From: Bacteroidota bacterium
Lineage (GTDB): Bacteria > Bacteroidota > Bacteroidia > Chitinophagales > Chitinophagaceae
Assembly (NCBI GenBank): GCA_023424015.1
Contig: JAFAEM010000022.1
Location: forward strand, 186,001 to 250,000
Direction of reading: 5' to 3'
Length of the DNA: 64,000 bases
The position numbers and the translations under genes are program-made. Positions 53,016 to 60,477 of this stretch are shown here, piece after piece. Below the pieces are notes generated by a model. That model did not search any database, was not told where the DNA came from, and worked only from the letters and a program-made list of their open reading frames with translations. The first letter of the stretch is position 1. Every line of letters begins with the position of its first letter.

Positions 53016-54527
53016 TTAAATATGTAAATACGCCCCCAACCCATGCAATCCGCCTTCTCTTCCGTAACCGCTTTCTTTATATCCGCCGAAAGGTGAGGAG
53101 GGATCAAATTTGTTGAAGGTATTCGCCCAGATCACGCCGGCCCTCATCCGCCTGGTCATATTAAATATCTTGGAGCCCTTATCGGTCCATACTCCAGCGC
53201 TTAATCCATAAGGCGAGTTGTTAGCTTTTTCAATCACCTCATCATCGGTGCGGAAAGTTAATATCGACAACACTGGTCCGAAAATTTCTTCCTGCGCGAT
53301 GCGGCTGCTTTGCGCTACATTGGTGAAAATAGTAGGTCTGCACCAGAAGCCTTTCGAAGGAAGAGAGCAACTACTTTCATACATTTCAGCGCCTTCCTTT
53401 TTCCCGATGCTGATATATTTCTGAATAGTTTGAAGCTGCTGCTTTGAATTGATCGCACCAATATCAGTGTTTTTGTCCAGGGGGTCGCCAACGATAAGTG
53501 TTTCGATACGGTCACGCAATTTTCTTATCACTTCTTTTGCGATCGATTCCTGTACATATAACCTGGAACCGGCGCAGCAGACATGGCCCTGGTTAAAATA
53601 GATCCCATTGATCACACCTTCAACCGCCTGGTCGATGGGTGCATCTTCAAAGATGATATTTGCCGCTTTCCCGCCCAGTTCAAGGGTTAGCTTCTTATCC
53701 GTTCCTGCTATTGCTCGCTGGATGATCTTACCTACTTCAGTCGACCCGGTAAACGCGATCTTATTGATGTCCGGGTGATTTACGATCGCAGCGCCGGTAT
53801 CTCCCGCGCCGGTAACAATATTTACAACACCCGGCGGCAGATCGGATTCCTGGATGATCTCAGCCAGCTTCAATGCAGTAAGTGAGGTTGTTTCCGCGGG
53901 TTTCAATACAACGGTATTGCCAGTCGCAAGTGCCGGTGCGATCTTCCACGCGGCCATCAGCAAGGGAAAATTCCAGGGGATGATCTGACCCGCCACACCC
54001 AGCGATCTGGGTTTGCGGTTTGGGAAAGCGTATTCCAGTTTATCTGCCCACCCTGCATAGTAGAAAAAATGATTAGCAGCGGTGGGCACATCAAAGTCGC
54101 GGCTTTCACGAATGGGTTTACCACCATCGAGCGATTCGATGATCGCCAGCTCCCGCGCCTTTTCCTGGATCATCCTTGCCAGGCGGAATATATACTTTGC
54201 CCTTTCTTTAGGTAACATCCTGCTCCAGGTCTTTTCATACGCATTCCTCGCGGCCGCTACAGCCCTGTTCACATCCGCGGCACTGGCTTCTGCCACCTCA
54301 CTAAGCTTTTCTTCGTCGGCCGGGTTGATTGAATCAAAATATTTTTTTGACAGGGGCTTTTGCCATTGCCCGTTGATGAACAGGTCGTATTGCGGCTTGA
54401 TACTCGCCGCGCTTTTACTCTCCGGTGCCGGCTCATACGACCAACTGGTGTCGAACTGCAGTTTGAGGGTATTTCGCTTTTCATTTTTTCCCGGTTTTGA
54501 ACGGGAAATTTTTTTTGCAACTGGCAT
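53016..54527 (-). CDS. Aldehyde dehydrogenase
   Basis: A 503-residue NAD(P)-dependent aldehyde dehydrogenase with intact E283 (LTLELGGKAAN) and nucleophile C317 (QGHVCCAGSR), plus IPWNFPLLMAAWKIAPALATGN and AFTGSTEVGK in the cofactor domain. Between deoC and the truncated ALDH, it most likely oxidises acetaldehyde released by deoxyribose-phosphate aldolase; that role is inferred from context. Confidence 0.92.
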   Translation of the reverse strand: MPVAKKISRSKPGKNEKRNTLKLQFDTSWSYEPAPESKSAASIKPQYDLFINGQWQKPLSKKYFDSINPADEEKLSEVAEASAADVNRAVAAARNAYEKTWSRMLPKERAKYIFRLARMIQEKARELAIIESLDGGKPIRESRDFDVPTAANHFFYYAGWADKLEYAFPNRKPRSLGVAGQIIPWNFPLLMAAWKIAPALATGNTVVLKPAETTSLTALKLAEIIQESDLPPGVVNIVTGAGDTGAAIVNHPDINKIAFTGSTEVGKIIQRAIAGTDKKLTLELGGKAANIIFEDAPIDQAVEGVINGIYFNQGHVCCAGSRLYVQESIAKEVIRKLRDRIETLIVGDPLDKNTDIGAINSKQQLQTIQKYISIGKKEGAEMYESSCSLPSKGFWCRPTIFTNVAQSSRIAQEEIFGPVLSILTFRTDDEVIEKANNSPYGLSAGVWTDKGSKIFNMTRRMRAGVIWANTFNKFDPSSPFGGYKESGYGREGGLHGLGAYLHI

Positions 54528-54570
54528 GCTCTAATTTTTAGGTCTATGATGAAGGCCTGTAGTTCTTAAT

Positions 54571-55500
54571 TTAATCCACACTGAAATAATTCGCGCTTTG
54601 ATATACGCCTGTTTGTTCTTTCACAATTTGCATCAGCACATCATTAGCAAGACTGCTGGCGCCAAAACGAAACCACTCATTGTTCATCCAGGCTTCTCCC
54701 AGGACTTCTTTTAACATCACCAGGTAATGCAGGGCCAGCTTTGATTTTGAAATACCGCCGGCAGGTTTCATACCGATCATTTTTCCGGTTTTGTAGTAAA
54801 ATTCACGGATGGCTTCCAGCATGACCAGGGTAACGGGCATCGTAGCTGCGGGTTGTATTTTTCCTGTGGAGGTTTTTATAAAATCGGCCCCGGCATACAT
54901 GGCGATATCACTGGCGCGCCTGACCTTATCGAAAGTGCCAAGCTCTCCCGTTTCAAGTATCACTTTCAGCCGGGCAGGACCACAGGCTTCCTTTACCGCG
55001 GCTATTTCATCGTATACAAAATTGTACTCTCCTTCATGAAATTTTCCACGACTTATCACCATATCTACCTCGTCTGCGCCTTCATTGACAGCGTACCGGG
55101 TGTCGCGGATCTTAACCTCACGCGGTGACTGCCCGCTGGGAAACGCGGTCGCGACAGAAGCCACTTTCACACCGGATCCTTCCAGTGCTTTTTTTGCCGT
55201 CTTCACCATGGCCGGATAAACGCAGACCGCCGCAACAGTTGGTAAGCCCGCAACTGCATCATGCAGGTGGAGTGCTTTATAGCATAACTGCTTTACTTTG
55301 CCAATGGTATCCTTTCCTTCCAGCGTTGTGAGGTCGATCATATTGAGAACTAATTTCAACCCGTTTAGCTTCGCTTCTTTTTTTATGCTCCGGGTAGTAA
55401 ACCGCGCAGCCCGTTCCTCAGTTCCCACCTGGTCGATTCGTGGCGACAGGCTGAAATCAGGTAATATTTTACTTATTGCGGCAGCAGCCATAACGATCAT
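54571..55500 (-). CDS. deoC: Deoxyribose-phosphate aldolase
   Basis: A 309-residue DeoC aldolase splitting 2-deoxyribose-5-phosphate into acetaldehyde and glyceraldehyde-3-phosphate. LVLNMIDLTTLEGKDT, VAAVCVYPAMVKTAKKAL, VASVATAFPSGQSPREVKI, DEVDMVISRGKF and the Schiff-base lysine in FIKTSTGKIQPAATM are clear. A further 21 codons of frame upstream are translated heptamer repeat and so unlikely to be coding; the starts at 55500 and 55491 both fit a -7 element at 55519-55512. The following ALDH starts 43 bases downstream. Confidence 0.95.
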   Translation of the reverse strand: MIVMAAAAISKILPDFSLSPRIDQVGTEERAARFTTRSIKKEAKLNGLKLVLNMIDLTTLEGKDTIGKVKQLCYKALHLHDAVAGLPTVAAVCVYPAMVKTAKKALEGSGVKVASVATAFPSGQSPREVKIRDTRYAVNEGADEVDMVISRGKFHEGEYNFVYDEIAAVKEACGPARLKVILETGELGTFDKVRRASDIAMYAGADFIKTSTGKIQPAATMPVTLVMLEAIREFYYKTGKMIGMKPAGGISKSKLALHYLVMLKEVLGEAWMNNEWFRFGASSLANDVLMQIVKEQTGVYQSANYFSVD

Positions 55501-55511
55501 ATTAGGTCTTT

Positions 55512-55519
55512 CAAAGATA
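55512..55519 (-). promoter_or_regulatory. deoC: Putative deoC -7 element
   Basis: TATCTTTG on the - strand matches TAnnTTTG. The expected -33 region (about 55539-55544) coincides with the edge of heptamer locus C, and no TTTG is found there. Confidence 0.5.
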
Positions 55520-55540
55520 GCGAATTGGTTTGCAGTCAGC

Positions 55541-55658
55541 ATCCAGCATCCAGCATCCAGCATCCAGTATTAAGTATCGGCCTCACCCCCAACCCCTCTC
55601 CCAAGGAGAGGGGAGCCAGAAACATCCAGTATCAAGTATCAAGTATCAAGTATCCAGC
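55541..55658. repeat. Heptamer tandem repeat, locus C, split by a G/C hairpin
   Basis: Five 7-base units ATCCAGC/ATCCAGT/ATTAAGT (55541-55575), then a G/C-rich stretch with a 9-bp hairpin (55593-55613), then five more units ATCCAGT/ATCAAGT (55624-55658). Orientation is reversed relative to loci A and B. It lies between divergent deoC and the amidohydrolase operon. Confidence 0.88.
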
Positions 55659-55742
55659 ATATGCATTTGATTTCTTAAATTCGAAACTTCACTTACGCAA
55701 GGATCACTGAGAAAAATCATCTAATTGAAAAATTCTACTGTA

Positions 55743-58700
55743 ATGAGAAAATTCAGAACACGTTACATGCTATGCTTTGTAACCGCTTTTTTATTGGCGG
55801 CTATTAAGCCAGGCGCCCAGCCCACTTTTCCTGAAAATGGTGTTGCCGACAGCCGGCAGGGCCACTATGCTTTTACCAACGCGACGATTGTAAAAGACGT
55901 CACAACGACCCTCACTAATGCCACCATGGTAATAAAGGATGGCAGGATCGTAGCGGTAGGTACTAATATAAAGGTACCCGCCGGGGCGGTGGAGATAGAT
56001 TGCAGGGGAAAATATATTTATCCTTCTTTTATTGATATTTATGCCGATTACGGCACTCCCGCCATACAACAAGGGGGTGGCGGATTTTCATTCACCCAGC
56101 AGCCCCAGCTGGAAACCGCTGAGAAAGGCCCTTTTGGCTGGAACCAGGCGATAAAAAGCGATGCGGAAGCGTATAAGGTTTTTTCGGTTGACAATGAAAA
56201 AGCCAAGCCCTTTCGTGAAGCCGGTTTTGGCACCGTACTTACGCATGTGCGCGATGGTATCGCCCGTGGCACTGGCGCGGTAGTGACACTGGCCGATCAA
56301 AAAGCGAATTTTGTCGTAATAAAAGAAAGAGCATCCGCACATTATTCTTTCAGCAAAGGAAGTTCGAGACAAAGTTATCCCAGTTCAATGATGGGTACGA
56401 TCGCTTTGCTCCGTCAATCTTATCTCGATGCAAAATGGTATAAGAATCGTCCCGCTTCAGAAGGTTTCAATGCCAGCCTGAAAGCATGGAACGATATCCA
56501 GGACCTGCCACAGTTTTTTGAAGCGACGGATAAATGGAACAGTCTTCGTGCCGATAAGATCGGTGATGAATTTGGTGTGCAATATATCATCAAAGCCGGC
56601 GGCAATGAATACCAGCGTATCAAAGACATGAAGGCAACCAATGCTACTTTCATCGTACCGCTTAACTATCCCCAGGCCCAGGATGTGGAAGATCCCACCG
56701 ATGCCAGGTTTGTGTCACTCTCGGATCTAAAACACTGGGAAATGGCACCCACTAATGCCGGAGCATTCGAAAAAGCCGGAATACCATTCTGCCTAACCAC
56801 GTCAGACCTGCGCGATGTAAAAACTTTTATCACGAATCTCAGGTCAGCCTTCAACTATGGGCTTTCAGAAAAAGCTGCATTGGAAGCGTTGACAAAAACA
56901 CCCGCCACCGTCTTGGGTATCTACGACCAGGTAGGTAGTCTCGATGCGGGTAAATGGGCCAATTTCCTGATTACTTCCGGACCTGTCTTTGAAGAAAAAA
57001 CAGCGATCAACCAAAACTGGATCCAGGGCTGGAAGTATATTGTAAAGGATGGCAGCATCGATAAAGCGCGGGGTATTTATAAACTTGCCCTGAATACTGC
57101 CAATGGGCCTGTAAACTATACCCTCGATTTTAAATCGGCTAACAGTGCGAACATTTTGGCCAATGATACGATCAATACCAAATTCACTTTCGATGGAACC
57201 CAGGTGAAGATCAGCTTTTCACCAACAAAAAAAGGTGGAAGCGATTACAGGCTGAGCGGTTTCGTAAGTGCTGATGGCTGGAGTGGTTATGGTGTGGATA
57301 CAACTGGAAATAATCTTACCTGGACCGCACGTTTCCAAAGAGAAACTACCATCAAAGAAGATAGTGCAAGACCCCGTCGGCAGTCACCGATCGGCAAAGT
57401 TGTTTATCCATTTGAACCTTTTGGCTGGGAAGAAGACCAGGCACCCAAACAGGAAGCGATCCTGATCAGGAATGCAACTGTTTGGACTAATGAAAAAGAT
57501 GGGGTATTACAAAACACCGATGTGTTGATCAAAAATGGAAAGATTGCAGGCATTGGCAAAAATCTTCCTGATGCAGGTGCGCGCGTGATTGATGGTACCG
57601 GAAAACACGTTACACCGGGCATCATTGATGAGCACTCTCATATAGCAGCAGCCTCAATTAACGAGGGCGGACAGAGTGTGACCTCTGAAGTAAGGATTGG
57701 CGACAACCTGAATCCCGATGATATCAATATTTACCGCCAGTTAAGTGGTGGTGTAACTACCTCACATATACTCCATGGTTCAGCCAATGTGATCGGTGGA
57801 CAGACACAGCTCATCAAATTGCGCTGGGGTAAAAATGCGGAGGATCTCAAGTTTCAAAACTGGACAGGGCAGATCAAATTCGCGCTTGGAGAGAATGTAA
57901 AACGCTCTGCATTTCCACTTGGCAATAATCGTTACCCCGATACCAGGATGGGTGTAGAACAGGTATTGGTAGATGCTTTCACGCGTGCTAAGGATTATCA
58001 AAAAGCCTGGAAGGAGTACGAAGCAAATAAAAATAAGAAAGGCTCGACCGCGGTAGAGCCGCGCAGGGACCTGGAACTGGATGCGCTGGTTGAAATACTG
58101 GAAAGCAGACGTTTCATCACCTGCCATTCCTATGTACAAAGCGAGATCACCAGCTCGATCGAGATCGCCAACAGGATGGGTTATAAATACAATACATTTA
58201 CCCATATCCTCGAGGGATACAAGGTTGCCGACAAGATGAAAGAGCATGGCTCCAATGCTTCTACCTTCTCTGACTGGTGGGCTTATAAAATGGAAGTGGA
58301 AGATGCGATCCCTTATAATGCGGCTATAATGCACCGGGTAGGTTTGAATGTTGCTATAAATTCTGATGATGCTGAAATGGCGCGCCGGCTTAACCAGGAA
58401 GCCGCCAAAATTGTAAAATATGGTGGTGTAACTGAAGAGGAAGCGCTGAAAATGGTAACACTCAATCCCGCGAAGATGCTGCATGTAGACGACCGGGTGG
58501 GAAGCCTGAAGAATGGAAAGGATGCTGATGTGGTAGTTTGGAGCGACAACCCGCTCAGTATTTATGCCAAATCGCTGTATACCATCGTGGATGGCACTAT
58601 TTACTTTGATCGCCAGAAAGATGAACAATTGCAGGCATCTGTTGACAGGGAAAGAAACCGGATCATCAGGAAGATGAACAGTGAAAAAAGAAGTGGCGCA

Positions 58701-58808
58701 CCAATGCAGCGTGCACAGCCAAGTTACCGGATCATGCATACCTGCAGCGACCACCAGCATAACCACGGTCTGCTGACTATTGATGCAGATGAATTAACAA
58801 ACGACTAA
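55743..58808 (+). CDS. Exported two-domain amidohydrolase
   Basis: A 1021-residue protein with a signal peptide (ending near KPGAQ) and two amidohydrolase-fold halves. The C-terminal half has the metal motif H631-x-H633 (TPGIIDEHSHI), FITCHSY, FTHILEG and NSDDAE, so it should be active. The N-terminal half shows the fold pattern (IDCRGKYIYPSFIDIYADYG; KAALEALTKTPATVLGIYDQVGSLDAGKWANFLI) but lacks the His-x-His, so it is probably non-catalytic. Related proteins are imidazolonepropionase-like or prolidase-like. The ATG at 55743 is preferred to an upstream TTG. The next gene encodes a similar single domain 11 bases downstream. Confidence 0.85.
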   Translation: MRKFRTRYMLCFVTAFLLAAIKPGAQPTFPENGVADSRQGHYAFTNATIVKDVTTTLTNATMVIKDGRIVAVGTNIKVPAGAVEIDCRGKYIYPSFIDIYADYGTPAIQQGGGGFSFTQQPQLETAEKGPFGWNQAIKSDAEAYKVFSVDNEKAKPFREAGFGTVLTHVRDGIARGTGAVVTLADQKANFVVIKERASAHYSFSKGSSRQSYPSSMMGTIALLRQSYLDAKWYKNRPASEGFNASLKAWNDIQDLPQFFEATDKWNSLRADKIGDEFGVQYIIKAGGNEYQRIKDMKATNATFIVPLNYPQAQDVEDPTDARFVSLSDLKHWEMAPTNAGAFEKAGIPFCLTTSDLRDVKTFITNLRSAFNYGLSEKAALEALTKTPATVLGIYDQVGSLDAGKWANFLITSGPVFEEKTAINQNWIQGWKYIVKDGSIDKARGIYKLALNTANGPVNYTLDFKSANSANILANDTINTKFTFDGTQVKISFSPTKKGGSDYRLSGFVSADGWSGYGVDTTGNNLTWTARFQRETTIKEDSARPRRQSPIGKVVYPFEPFGWEEDQAPKQEAILIRNATVWTNEKDGVLQNTDVLIKNGKIAGIGKNLPDAGARVIDGTGKHVTPGIIDEHSHIAAASINEGGQSVTSEVRIGDNLNPDDINIYRQLSGGVTTSHILHGSANVIGGQTQLIKLRWGKNAEDLKFQNWTGQIKFALGENVKRSAFPLGNNRYPDTRMGVEQVLVDAFTRAKDYQKAWKEYEANKNKKGSTAVEPRRDLELDALVEILESRRFITCHSYVQSEITSSIEIANRMGYKYNTFTHILEGYKVADKMKEHGSNASTFSDWWAYKMEVEDAIPYNAAIMHRVGLNVAINSDDAEMARRLNQEAAKIVKYGGVTEEEALKMVTLNPAKMLHVDDRVGSLKNGKDADVVVWSDNPLSIYAKSLYTIVDGTIYFDRQKDEQLQASVDRERNRIIRKMNSEKRSGAPMQRAQPSYRIMHTCSDHQHNHGLLTIDADELTND

Positions 58809-58819
58809 AACCAACTGAA

Positions 58820-60139
58820 ATGCGAAAGATATTATTAGCAATTGCAAGTTTCGTTTTGCTGGGTGCGCAAGCGCAGGAAACAGTATATCCGGCAAAAGAA
58901 GCCAGGGGCATCACTTATATCAAAAATGCCACTATCCATGTAGGTAACGGCAAGGTGATCGAAAACGGAACGATAAAGATCAACAACGGCAAAATTGAAA
59001 AAGTGGGTGCCGCAGTTGACGTACCTGCCGGTGATGCGGTAGTTATTGACGCCAGGGGTAAACATGTTTATCCCGGGCTTATCTTACCAGTAAGCAATCT
59101 CGGCCTACTCGAAATCTCAGCAGTACGGGCAACCAGCGATGTACGGGAGATCGGGGATATGAATCCCAGCGTTCGTTCCATCGTTGCTTACGATGCGGAC
59201 TCACGTGTTATTAATACGCTTCGGTCAAATGGTATCCTGCTGGCAAACGTGGTACCCCAGGGCAGCCTGCTTGCAGGTTCATCTTCCGTGGTGCAACTTG
59301 ATGCCTGGAACTGGCAGGACGCAGCCTATCAAACCGATGCGGGTATGCATTTGTATATGCCTGCATTGATGGCACGTCCCAGGTTTGGCCGTGGCGGTGG
59401 ATTTGGCAGAGGACCGCAGGCCAGCACTGATCCGGTGAAAGAAGGCCTGGATAAAATGGAGGAGGTGAAAACTTTTTTCCGCGAAGCAAAAGCATATCAT
59501 GCGGCGCCTTCAAAAGAGGTGACCAATCTTAAGTTTGAAGCAACAAAAAAACTGTTCGACAAAACCCAGAAATTATATGTCCATGCTAATACTGCCCGCC
59601 AGATCCTGGTAGCCATGGACCTGGCAAAAGAATTTGGTTTTGAGCTCGTGATAGTAGGCGGAAGTGATAGCTGGCAGGTTGCTGACCTGTTGAAGGAAAA
59701 CAATGTTGCAGTCGTCCTTCAGTCGTCACACAGTCTTCCTACGCTCGATGACGACGATGTTGATCAACCCTACAAGACAGCAGCAGCACTACAAAAAGCA
59801 GGGGTGCTCTTTTCCATTTCCGATGATGATGGCCAGACCCGTGGACGCAACCTCGCATTCAATGCGGGCACTGCTGCGGCCTATGGTCTTACCCAGGAGG
59901 AAGCACTGCAGGCGATCACCCTGAATGCAGCCAAAATCCTTGGTGTAGCCGACAAGACTGGTAGCCTCGAAGAAGGAAAAGATGCCAATATCGTGATCAG
60001 CGAGGGTGATATCCTGGATATGCGGACCAGCGTGGTGACCGATGCATTTATCCAGGGACGTAAGATCGATTTGACTGATAAACACAAACTGCTCAACGAG
60101 CGCTATAACCAGAAGTATAATATTAAGAAGCCGTTCTAG
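58820..60139 (+). CDS. Exported single-domain amidohydrolase-like protein
   Basis: A 439-residue secreted amidohydrolase-fold protein (signal peptide to about AQAQ). The expected PGLIDxHxH segment reads YPGLILPVSNLGL, and a VHANTARQ segment is followed by IVGGSDSW where a second His would be; only part of the metal site remains (SISDDDGQTRGRNL). It is probably a degenerate partner of the preceding two-domain enzyme. Its stop codon TAG is formed where a heptamer array begins, and a terminator follows. Confidence 0.8.
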   Translation: MRKILLAIASFVLLGAQAQETVYPAKEARGITYIKNATIHVGNGKVIENGTIKINNGKIEKVGAAVDVPAGDAVVIDARGKHVYPGLILPVSNLGLLEISAVRATSDVREIGDMNPSVRSIVAYDADSRVINTLRSNGILLANVVPQGSLLAGSSSVVQLDAWNWQDAAYQTDAGMHLYMPALMARPRFGRGGGFGRGPQASTDPVKEGLDKMEEVKTFFREAKAYHAAPSKEVTNLKFEATKKLFDKTQKLYVHANTARQILVAMDLAKEFGFELVIVGGSDSWQVADLLKENNVAVVLQSSHSLPTLDDDDVDQPYKTAAALQKAGVLFSISDDDGQTRGRNLAFNAGTAAAYGLTQEEALQAITLNAAKILGVADKTGSLEEGKDANIVISEGDILDMRTSVVTDAFIQGRKIDLTDKHKLLNERYNQKYNIKKPF

Positions 60140-60250
60140 ATGCCGGATACCAGATGCTGGACGCCATCGTAATGCTACTTATCACGCAGTGTCCAGCATC
60201 CAGCATCTAGTTTCCAGCATCTAGTATCCAGCATCTAGTATCCAGCATCC
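60138..60250. repeat. Heptamer tandem repeat, locus D, inverted arrangement
   Basis: Four units on the + strand (AGATGCC, GGATACC, AGATGCT, GGACGCC; 60138-60165), a 25-base gap, then eight units on the opposite strand (ATCCAGC, ATCTAGT and similar; 60191-60250). The two groups are inverted relative to each other and could pair as a long hairpin. Confidence 0.85.
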
Positions 60251-60261
60251 AAAAAAAAGCA

Positions 60262-60290
60262 GCCCCGGAATTACCCGGGGCCTTTCTTTT
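60262..60290 (+). terminator. Intrinsic terminator of the amidohydrolase operon
   Basis: A 7-bp GC-rich stem GCCCCGG/CCGGGGC (60262-60268, 60275-60281) followed by TTTCTTTT, directly after heptamer locus D. Confidence 0.8.
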
Positions 60291-60477
60291 CCAACCGTCC
60301 ATTGTTGATATCTTGGTCCGATCAGTGTCGGAATTTATGCGGCTTATTCGATTACTGCGTCGTAACTAACACAAAACTAATGTCGACTTTACGATTCTGC
60401 AATAGTAAAAATACCTATTTCTGAAAAATGTTAATTTCCTGGGTATTTCTGGTTTTCTCATACTGAGAAGTCTGCGT
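60291..60477. other. Intergenic region before secA stop
   Basis: About 190 bases with no recognisable gene or element. Confidence 0.4.

Noticed and set aside
55501..55563. N-terminal extension of deoC (begins MLDAGCWMLTAN)
   Set aside because: These codons are translated heptamer repeat and lie upstream of the predicted transcription start.
57780..58766. A 328-codon open frame antisense to the two-domain amidohydrolase
   Set aside because: The amidohydrolase motifs on the + strand are clear; the antisense product is Ile/Phe/His-rich with no domain.
37929..60250. The heptamer arrays as CRISPR
   Set aside because: Units are 7 bases with no unique spacers, and there are no cas genes nearby.
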